From assembly GCA_964522605.1 (NCBI GenBank), contig CAZFWV010000039.1, positions 1 through 33,286 of the forward strand: a stretch of DNA of 33,286 nt, read 5' to 3'. Of the stretch, positions 22,675 to 30,300 are shown piece after piece (position 1 is the first letter of the stretch; each line of letters opens with the position of its first letter). The stretch comes from CAVZLD01 sp964522605 (GTDB lineage: Bacteria; Planctomycetota; Planctomycetia; Pirellulales; Pirellulaceae). The notes beneath the pieces were generated by a model, which was not told where the DNA came from, did not search any database, and saw only the letters and a program-made list of their open reading frames with translations. Both the position numbers and the translations under genes were made by a program.

Positions 22675-23652
22675 ATGACGAAACCAAGCCTGCTGCCCTC
22701 GATCAACTGGACCGGCTATTCCGCCGACGCGCCTGCCGCAATCCCCCTGGAAGTTCAATCCTTGCGGAAGTCGTACGGACAAATCACCGCACTGGATGGG
22801 CTTTCCCTCCAATTGCACCCTGGCGAACTCGTGGCCCTGCTGGGCCCCAATGGAGCCGGAAAATCGACGCTTGTTCGCTGCATTTCCGGGCGTGTGATCC
22901 CAGACGGGGGGAAAGTCTTGTTGCGTGGCCGACCAGCCCACCGCAGCAACCGCAGCGCGTGCGTCGGTTGGGTTCCCCAGGAAATTGCACTCTACTTGGA
23001 TTTGAGCGCTCGAGAGAACCTGCAGATCTTCGGGCGTCTGTACGGTTTGTCCCGTTCGTCGCTCGGCCGCCGCACCGCCTGGGCATTGGACTGGACCGGC
23101 TTATCCGATCGAGCGGACGAACCGCTGCAGCGTCTGTCCGGCGGAATGAAGCGGCGGATCAATCTGGCTTGCGGCGTACTCCATCGGCCCCCCGTGGTTT
23201 TGCTCGATGAGCCGACGGTCGGTGTGGATCCGCAGAGTCGAGAGCGGATCTTCAGCATGCTGGACGAATTGCGGAAGGAAGGCTGCGCCCTGCTCCTGAC
23301 CACACATCAACTGGATGAAGCGGAGCACCGAAGTGATCGAATTCTGATCCTCGATCACGGTCGCCTGTTAGCCACCGGAACGTTTCAAGAACTGGTGGAC
23401 CGGACGCTGGGGGAAGGCCGCCAGGTTCTCGTGCGGCTGAATTGTCCCCCACGGTATCCAATCCCAGGCCTCCATGCCCATCCGAACCAGGCGGGCACCT
23501 ATCAGGCGCGGGTCGACAACGTGGTCCATGAGTTACCCGAGTTGCTGGATCGCCTGCGTGTCGCGGGCTGTGAGGTGGAACGAGTCGATGTTCGCCCGCC
23601 TCGCCTGCACGATGTGTACCTGCAACTGACGGGACGGGAGCTGCGAGAATGA
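22675..23652 (+). CDS. ABC transporter ATP-binding protein
   Basis: 325 residues. All nucleotide-binding motifs are intact: Walker A 'LLGPNGAGKSTLV', Q-loop 'GWVPQEIALY', signature 'LSGGMKRRINLACG', Walker B 'VVLLDEPTVGVDP', and the H-loop 'TTHQLDEAE'. The ~90-residue C-terminal extension is typical of the DrrA/CcmA/NatA class of ABC-2 exporters. The permease start overlaps the stop codon (ATGA at 23649-23652), so the two subunits are made together. Substrate unknown. The ribosome site upstream of ATG 22675 is poor (AACGGA). Confidence 0.94.
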   Translation: MTKPSLLPSINWTGYSADAPAAIPLEVQSLRKSYGQITALDGLSLQLHPGELVALLGPNGAGKSTLVRCISGRVIPDGGKVLLRGRPAHRSNRSACVGWVPQEIALYLDLSARENLQIFGRLYGLSRSSLGRRTAWALDWTGLSDRADEPLQRLSGGMKRRINLACGVLHRPPVVLLDEPTVGVDPQSRERIFSMLDELRKEGCALLLTTHQLDEAEHRSDRILILDHGRLLATGTFQELVDRTLGEGRQVLVRLNCPPRYPIPGLHAHPNQAGTYQARVDNVVHELPELLDRLRVAGCEVERVDVRPPRLHDVYLQLTGRELRE

Positions 23653-24950
23653 TCACCACGGTCGCACGAATCGGATACTGGAGGTTGAAACGGGGGCGTC
23701 TGGAGCTGTTATTGACCTTTGTCGTGCCCGTGCTGTTCTTCAGTATTTTCGCGCTGATTTTCGACCGGCAGATCGGCGATCGTTCGAGTCCGCAGATGGA
23801 AATCGCCCTCTCCGGTGACGGGAACCGTCCGCTGTACCAGAGGATCCGCACTTTGCTCGATGCCCAGGCAGGTCTGGTCATCTACTCGTCCGCAGTGGAT
23901 GCAGAAGAGGATCCGTTTGTTTCCGTCGCGAGGGCGCGGGAGCTGATCCGCCAAGGTGAAATTCAGGCGGCGGTGGTCTTCGTCGAGCCGGAACAGGCCG
24001 CGCAGGACGAACAGGAACCGCTTTCGATTGAACTTCTCGCCGACACATCCGACCCGGTCGCCACTCAGGTGTTGCGTGGCTATGTGATGCAGGCCGCCAT
24101 CCAAGCGCAAGCGGAAGAAGCATCCGCCCCGGCCCTTCGCCGTCTTCCACCGCCGGTCTCCCGTGGACCGCAGCCGCCTGCAGCCACCCCCCCAGAATCT
24201 TCCGCCTCCTACGTCGTGCCCCCCGCTGCAACGCCAACTCCCGAGCGTCCTGAAGCTCAACCCACAACCACCGATTCCGCCGAATCATTCGCTCCCCCAC
24301 TCCCCCTGCAACTGCAACTGGTCGATGTGCTTGGCGAGCGCAAGGCCAACCCCGTCGTCTCGATGTACGCCGCCGGAATCGCCGTGATGTTCCTGCTCTT
24401 CAGCGCAACCGGCGGGGGAGGGTCTCTGCTCGAGGAACGCGAATCGCAAACCCTGGAACGCCTGTTGGCGACCCGACTCTCGATGGGTCAACTGCTGCTG
24501 GGAAAATGGCTCTACTTGACGCTCGTGGGAGCCACGCAAGTTGCGGTCATGTTCCTCTGGGCCCAATGGGCGTTTCGCGTCGATCTGTGGGGACACCTAT
24601 CCGGTTTTTCCGCCATGACGCTGGTCACTGCCGCGGCGGCCGCCAGCTTCGCGCTGCTGCTGGCAACTGCCTGTCACTCGCGGACCCAGCTGAATGCCGT
24701 GTCGATCATTCTCGTGCTCACGATGTCAGCGCTCGGGGGAAGCATGGTGCCTCGATACGTGATGAGTGATCAGATGCAGCGGCTAGGTCTGCTGACCTTC
24801 AACGGCTGGGCCCTCGATGGATACCTGAAGGTCTTCTGGCGCGATCTGCCCGTCCAGGCCCTTGCGCCCCAGCTCGCCGTGCTGGGAGGCAGTGGAATGC
24901 TGTTCCTGCTCGCCGCGCGATTGCTCGCGCGGCGATGGGAAACAGAGTGA
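23649..24950 (+). CDS. ABC-2 type transporter permease with Pro-rich insert
   Basis: 433 residues. Helix 1 ('LLLTFVVPVLFFSIFALIF') is followed by a large extracytoplasmic loop, and five or six helices lie in the C-terminal half ('VSMYAAGIAVMFLLFSATGG', 'LYLTLVGATQVAVMFLWAQW', 'AMTLVTAAAAASFALLLATA', 'AVSIILVLTMSALGGSMVP'), with the ABC-2 coupling helix 'LLEERESQTLERLLAT'. The layout is that of the ABC2_membrane_3/YhgE-like class. The loop between helices 1 and 2 contains a Pro/Thr-rich low-complexity stretch of about 60 residues (roughly 160-220) that is not a usual part of the family. Start overlaps the ATPase stop. Substrate unknown. Confidence 0.9.
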   Translation: MITTVARIGYWRLKRGRLELLLTFVVPVLFFSIFALIFDRQIGDRSSPQMEIALSGDGNRPLYQRIRTLLDAQAGLVIYSSAVDAEEDPFVSVARARELIRQGEIQAAVVFVEPEQAAQDEQEPLSIELLADTSDPVATQVLRGYVMQAAIQAQAEEASAPALRRLPPPVSRGPQPPAATPPESSASYVVPPAATPTPERPEAQPTTTDSAESFAPPLPLQLQLVDVLGERKANPVVSMYAAGIAVMFLLFSATGGGGSLLEERESQTLERLLATRLSMGQLLLGKWLYLTLVGATQVAVMFLWAQWAFRVDLWGHLSGFSAMTLVTAAAAASFALLLATACHSRTQLNAVSIILVLTMSALGGSMVPRYVMSDQMQRLGLLTFNGWALDGYLKVFWRDLPVQALAPQLAVLGGSGMLFLLAARLLARRWETE

Positions 24951-24992
24951 AGGAAGACGTCACACGCCGCTTCCGAGACGAGCGGGCAGCGT

Positions 24993-25028
24993 TGCCGAGC
25001 CGACTTCTCCCACGTCGACGGCTCGGCA
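24993..25028. terminator. Hairpin between convergent genes, possible bidirectional terminator
   Basis: A 10-bp perfect stem (TGCCGAGCCG at 24993-25002, CGGCTCGGCA at 25019-25028) with a 16-nt loop lies between the ends of the permease (24950) and the minus-strand surface protein (25064). No U-tract follows on either side. GCGGGC/GCCCGC flanks may extend the pairing. Confidence 0.4.
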
Positions 25029-25063
25029 GAAAGCGGGCCTGCCCGCATGACGAGAGCGGGGCT

Positions 25064-26866
25064 CTAGCGAATCCTCACATGCTGGAAGCGATCGTAATCG
25101 AGAAGACCGCCGAACTCGTTGAAGAACGCATCCAGACGGTCGAAGCCGGAGCCGCCGTTGAGCTCCGCGTCCCCACCAATGTGGTTCCTGACGAGCGTCA
25201 AACGATCCCAACCACCACCAAGATCGGCCGTCAAGCCGCCCTCGGTGCGAACCCGCTTCACGTAGGCAAAGTCCCTGCCATCGCCCGTGTCCAACAGCAG
25301 TTCGCCCAGCGCCGCGTCCGTGATTTGCACGCGATCTCGTCCACTGCCGCTGACGATTGAGACCAATCCGGCGACGTCCGACCGCGCCACATCCGCCCGA
25401 TTCAGGGATCCCGAACCGAGATCAATGGACAGATCGCCCGCTAAGGAAAGACCCCAGACTCGAACCGAATCCCTTCCGGCCCCCAGATCAATCACCATGC
25501 TGGCCACATCGCTGGCGCGAAACTCCACCGTACGTTGCCCGTTCACATCCGTCCGACCACCCAGGAAGCCCAAACCGCGCACTTGAATCAACGATTCCTT
25601 AACGAGCGAAGTGAGGGCATCGATTTGCGCGCGACCAACGGGCACTCCCGCCAGCGACGTGTCACCCACCAGGATTTCCGAGAATTCCGGCGAGGCAAGC
25701 AGGTCGGCGTCGGCAACCGTCAGTGCGGGATCATGAAACGCAACGTGTCCCGGGACTCCTACGTCGAACAGGATCCCCAGGTCGCTGACCGTATCCTCGA
25801 CGAAAAACCCGCTGGCACCATCGCCGGCACGCCCCGCATCAAAACCGATGGAGAAGTCGCCCACGACGATCGTGCTGCCCGCGAAACTGAAACTGACCGT
25901 GCCGACATGCTCAATCTGACCGCCCAAAGGCGTCAAGCCACCCAACGTGCTGAACTCGAAGGAACTGGACCCGGTGATCGGAAAGCCGACCTGGAAGTCG
26001 TTGGACACGGGACTCCCCGGGCTGTCAATCGCCGGGTCGGTCAACCCGACGGTCGCCAACAGATCCAGGTCGAGGAAAACACTCGTCGTACCGTCGTTCA
26101 CGCGTCGAACCTGCAGCAGAACTGTCGAGGCGTCAATCTGTGCGTCGCCCACATCCGCGCCGGCAAGCGAATCGTCTCCGGCAAGTGCCGCCGAGAACTC
26201 GGGCGAGACCAGCAAATCGGCCTCGCCGATCGTCAACTCGGGATCGCTGAAATTCGCAATCCCCGGAATCCCGACGTCGAATAGAATTCCAAGCCCCGAG
26301 ATCGTATCCTTCACGTAGAATCCGCTGGTCGAATCGGAAACACGACTTCCGTCAAAACCGATCGCAAAATCCCCGACGACGATCGAGGCTCCCTCCAGGA
26401 GAAAGCTCACCGAACCCGAGTGCGTTATCAGACCAGCAACCGGCGTGAATCCCTGGTCCGTCCGGAACTCGAAGTCGGTCGTCGGCTCAATCGGAAATGC
26501 AACCTGAAAGTTCCCAGGGACAGGACTCACGGTGCCATTGGCTCCGTCGAAGACAAGCCCCGCGGCTTGCTCGAGCAGTGCAAAATCGAGAAACACGCTG
26601 GTCTTTCCCTCCGTGACCAATTGGCTGTCCTGTCTCAGCCGCTCGATGCCTCGAACGAGAATGCTTTCGTTGGCACCCTCACCCGTGATCGTCAACACTT
26701 CCGCGTGAGCGTCGAGACTGACGGCAACGTCGCCCGCCAGCATGGTGCGGGTCTCCAGGCTTTCCACACCGAGTGGTCGATGAACCATCCCGACGGCGGA
26801 ACGGGAACGGCGGTTCGTGGCGGCTTGTGAGAGTTGCTTCGCTTTCGGACGCAGGTTGCGAATCAT
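25064..26866 (-). CDS. Planctomycete surface protein with duplicated ~157-residue domain and beta-helix-like C-terminus
   Basis: 600 residues from ATG 26866, with GAGG about 9 nt upstream. The basic N-terminus leads to 'VESLETRTMLAGDVAVSL' (about 34-51), the planctomycete LEPR-type export motif found also in the neighbouring giant protein. Residues 89-246 and 261-417 are two copies of one domain. Shared features, in order: 'TSVFLD', 'FQV.FPI', 'FTP..G.I.H.G.VSF', 'IVVGDF.IGFD..R', 'SGF.V.DT.S.LGILFDVG.PG', 'DLL.SPEFS', 'LAG..VG.AQIDA'. The C-terminal 170 residues have short repeats of the form 'L.IDLG.G...V.V', as in a parallel beta-helix. I recognise no enzyme. It is probably an extracellular matrix or adhesion protein. 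Confidence 0.85.
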   Translation of the reverse strand: MIRNLRPKAKQLSQAATNRRSRSAVGMVHRPLGVESLETRTMLAGDVAVSLDAHAEVLTITGEGANESILVRGIERLRQDSQLVTEGKTSVFLDFALLEQAAGLVFDGANGTVSPVPGNFQVAFPIEPTTDFEFRTDQGFTPVAGLITHSGSVSFLLEGASIVVGDFAIGFDGSRVSDSTSGFYVKDTISGLGILFDVGIPGIANFSDPELTIGEADLLVSPEFSAALAGDDSLAGADVGDAQIDASTVLLQVRRVNDGTTSVFLDLDLLATVGLTDPAIDSPGSPVSNDFQVGFPITGSSSFEFSTLGGLTPLGGQIEHVGTVSFSFAGSTIVVGDFSIGFDAGRAGDGASGFFVEDTVSDLGILFDVGVPGHVAFHDPALTVADADLLASPEFSEILVGDTSLAGVPVGRAQIDALTSLVKESLIQVRGLGFLGGRTDVNGQRTVEFRASDVASMVIDLGAGRDSVRVWGLSLAGDLSIDLGSGSLNRADVARSDVAGLVSIVSGSGRDRVQITDAALGELLLDTGDGRDFAYVKRVRTEGGLTADLGGGWDRLTLVRNHIGGDAELNGGSGFDRLDAFFNEFGGLLDYDRFQHVRIR

Positions 26867-26899
26867 CGGTACGACCTCGCTCTACAAGGGTGAGAGAAA

Positions 26900-26917
26900 A
26901 ACGTTCAAAACGTTCAA
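26900..26917. promoter_or_regulatory. Tandem 9-bp direct repeat upstream of the surface-protein gene
   Basis: AACGTTCAA occurs twice head to tail, 34 nt upstream of the minus-strand ATG at 26866. The minus-strand reading TTGAACGTT could supply a -35 (TTGAAC), though no matching -10 is clear. A tandem site in this position might bind a regulator. It may be chance. Confidence 0.2.
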
Positions 26918-27073
26918 GACTATAGGCCGATGACGCGGGCTGGAAAGTACGGCAAACGATCGTCGTGATCCCATGCGACCACCGCTCCCTAACTCGTTTG
27001 AAAACCGAGGGTTTCGAATACCGAGTCAATCGCTGTATTTTCTTCACAACTGTGGTTACCCTTGAGTCAGAGG

Positions 27074-27189
27074 CAATCGACNNNNNNNNNNNNNNNNNNN
27101 NNNNNNNNNNNNNNNNNNNNNNNNNNNNNNNNNNNNNNNNNNNNNNNNNNNNNNNNNNNNNNNNNNNNNNNNNNNNNNNNNCAATCGAC
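27074..27189. other. Assembly gap (100 N) with 8-bp identical edges
   Basis: The gap proper is 27082-27181. CAATCGAC ends at the last base before it (27074-27081) and starts at the first base after it (27182-27189). As at the 9299-9398 gap, this suggests unmerged contig ends, although 8 bp could also be coincidence. Confidence 0.8.
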
Positions 27190-27266
27190 GGAACAACTGG
27201 GCTGCGAACGGCGAAAATGTTGCCTTCTCGGAAAGAAATCGAGCGCCCAACGAGAGCGAAGTGGAC

Positions 27267-27329
27267 AGGCTGGAGACTGGAGGCTGGAGGCTGGAGGCTG
27301 GAGGCTGGAGACTAGAGGCTGGAGGCTAG
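27267..27329. repeat. 7-bp minisatellite, nine AGGCTGG-type units
   Basis: Nine head-to-tail 7-bp units: six are AGGCTGG, the others AGACTGG, AGACTAG and AGGCTAG. The tract ends 41 nt before the ATG of the 1936-residue protein. Read as codons in another frame it gives an artefactual WRLEAG repeat. Confidence 0.92.
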
Positions 27330-27349
27330 AACCTACAGCCTCCAGCCTC
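27315..27349 (+). repeat. Hairpin formed by the minisatellite and a complementary tail
   Basis: GAGGCTGGAGGCT (27315-27327) is exactly complementary to AGCCTCCAGCCTC (27337-27349) with a 9-nt loop. The stem lies 21 nt upstream of the start codon and just before the GGGAG ribosome site, so in the mRNA it would sit within the 5' leader if transcription starts upstream. Confidence 0.8.
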
Positions 27350-27370
27350 CACCTGCGGGAGAACGATTGA

Positions 27371-30300
27371 ATGAGGCAGAAGGAACGACACAGGCGAGTC
27401 CGATTGCAGCGGGAGCGGCGTCTGGAATCGCTCGAGCCGCGCGAAATGTTGGCCGGCGACGCGATCAAGGTCAATTTTCAGGTCGGAACCGCGATTGACG
27501 ACGCCCGGTATCCCGAACTTCAGGGTTACGTTGCGGATGACGGATCGGCCTACGGGAACCGCGGCAACGGGATGACCTACGGCTGGCTCAGCGGCGACTT
27601 GACGCCGGACACGCAGGCTGAAACGCGAGATCGCAATAATGCGGCGGCTCCGGACGAGCGGTATGACACGCTCAATCACATGATCAAAGGGGACAATCAC
27701 CATTGGCAGATTGATCTGCCGAACGGCTCGTACGAGCTGTTTTTGGCAGCGGGCGACCCGAGCCATACCGATCAGATCAGCGATCTGGAGTTGATCAGCG
27801 GTGCCAACCGATTGATGCTGACCGACCCGGACGGTCAAGACAATTGGGATCTTTACTCGGTCGAAGAGTTTACGGTCACCGATGGTCGGTTACTTGTTGC
27901 GCCGGCACCGACCGGAAGCAATCAGAAGCTGGCATTCATCGAAATCACTTTCCGCGCGGCGCCGGAACCACCGGAAATTGAAAATGGTGCCGTGACCGAT
28001 TTGAGCAGTACTTCCGCGACGGTGAGTGGCATTGTCACGCTCACGGGCAACGAGGATCCGACCGTCACGCTGTTTCTGGGAACCGATGACGGAGGAACAG
28101 ATGCGGCGGCCTGGACGCGTTCGATCGATCTCGGCCCACAATCGGGTGCTTTTGCGACGGCGATTACCGACTTAGCGCCGGATACGACCTACTACTATCG
28201 GGCCCGCGCGGTCAATTCTGCGGGGACGGCCTGGTCTTCGGCGAGCGATTCCTTCACGACGGTGGCAGTCACGCTGCCGTCGGTCATGCTGACCGGCGCG
28301 ACCGACGTCGAAGCACTCTCGTCCACGATGCAGGGGCAGGTGAGCGACGACGGCAATGATCCGCCTCAAGTGCATCTCTTCTGGGGAACGGTCGATGGGG
28401 GTACGGACCCAACCGCTTGGCAGGCCCAGGCGGACGTCGGCCAACAGTCGTCGGCGTTTTCCTGGACGGTGGGTGACCTACAACCGGGAACCGAGTATTT
28501 TTACCGCGCCCGCGCGGAGAATCGGGCCGGCACGGTGTGGACATCGCCCGCGACATTCACGACGCAACAGGCTTTTTCGGCACAGGTGGTCAACGATCCG
28601 CCGGGCGAAGTCACCAGTTCGACGGCACGTCTCGGCGGTCAAGTGCTGGACACCGGGAATCACGCCCCGCGGGTGCGACTCTACTATGGTCCCACGGACG
28701 GTCAAACGGACCCCGCTGCGTGGCAGGCGTTTGTCGAGTTTCCCGAGGAGTATGGCTCGTTCGAAACAACGGTAACCGGCCTGACCGGCGACACGCAGTA
28801 TTACTTCCGAACCCAGGCAACGAATGTCGCCGGCGATACGTGGGCGAGCGCGTCCGGCAGCTTCCGCACGCTCGAGACTCCCACGCTGTTGATCACCGAG
28901 TTTGTGGCCAGCAATCAGACGACGTTAACGACGCGATTGCGGTCGACTCCGGGAGGTTCGCTGGGTGCGACGATCATGCCGGACTGGATCGAGCTCTACA
29001 ATCCGTCCGACCAAGCGATCAGCCTGGCAGGTCTGCATCTGACAGATGACGCCACAGATCGCACAAAATGGACTTTCCCGGCCGATGCACAAATCGATCC
29101 TCATGGCTACCTTGTCGTATTCGCCTCGGGCGAAGACATCACCGACGGTCGATTGGACCAGCGGGGTTCTTACCACACGAACTTTCGATTGTCTGCGGAA
29201 GGTGAGTTCCTTGCGGTGACAGCGGCCGACGGGTCCATTCTGCACGCGTTCGACCCAGGCTTTCCGCAGCAACGAACGGACATTTCCTACGGGATCGACG
29301 CGTCGGGGCAGGCGCGTTACTACGCCACCGCCACTCCAGGCGCCAACAACACCGGCGGTGAGATCAACTTCGTGAAAGACACTTCCTTCAGTGTCGACCG
29401 CGGATTCTTCGCCGAACCGTTCACGGTCGAGATTACGACGAAGACGCCCGGCGCGACGATCGTGTACACCGTCGACGGTTCACCGCCGACGCTCACCAAC
29501 GGCACAATCGTCCCCGCGGCGAGCGAAGAGGTGCTTCCTGTCGCGCAAGTGACCGTGTCGCACACGACCACGTTACGGGCTGCGGCCTTCAAATCCGGCT
29601 TCGAACCGACGAACATCGACACGCAGACGTACCTCTTCCTGGGCGACGTATTGCAGCAGAGCGAGTCCTATGGAAAGGACGGTTCGGGACTGCCGACCTT
29701 CACCGCATGGGGCCATTCCGGCAAGAACGGGGACTGGGAGGTCGATCCCGAGATCGTCCATCATGCGCTGGCCGAGAATCGGCTGACGGCCGACGATCTT
29801 CGGGCCGTTCCAACGTTGTCGCTTGTTCTTCCCTGGGAGGACATGTTCATCGCGGGATCCGGAATCTACATCTCGGGAACCGGATCTCCCCGCGCCGTTT
29901 CCGTGGAACAGATTCTGCCCGATGGCAGCACCGGTTTCCAGATCAACGGATCGGTGCAAATCCAGGGAGGCAGCAGTACCGGTCGCTGGAAGGCGGACAA
30001 GCTGTCGATGCGGTTGAAATTTACGGAAGAGTATGGACCGACCAAACTGGTCAGTTCGATGTTCGGTGCCGATGCGACCCGCCAACTGGATACGATCGTC
30101 CTGGACGCCGTCCTCAACTATGGCTTTCATCATCCCAGTACCAGTCAGACGGACTACGCAAAATTTATCCAGGATCAGTTCGTCGCGAACCTGCAGAACA
30201 AGATGGGCGGATACGCGCCACATGCCCGGTACCACCATCTCTACATCAATGGCCTCTACTGGGGCATGTATTACGTGCACGAACGACCGGATGCCTCCTT

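Larger units (their letters stand above)
26867..27370. other. Divergent spacer with gap, minisatellite and direct repeat
   Basis: About 500 nt including 100 N between two divergently transcribed surface-protein genes. It holds a tandem AACGTTCAA pair (26900-26917), a 100-N gap with CAATCGAC on both edges, the AGGCTGG minisatellite and its hairpin. I could not identify core promoters for either gene; one may lie in the gap. Confidence 0.55.

Noticed and set aside
27267..27329. Possible CRISPR array
   Set aside because: The units are 7 bp, contiguous and without spacers.
27253..27370. WRLEAG-type repeat peptide encoded near the minisatellite
   Set aside because: It is only the translation of the AGGCTGG 7-bp repeat and runs into the N-gap; not a protein.
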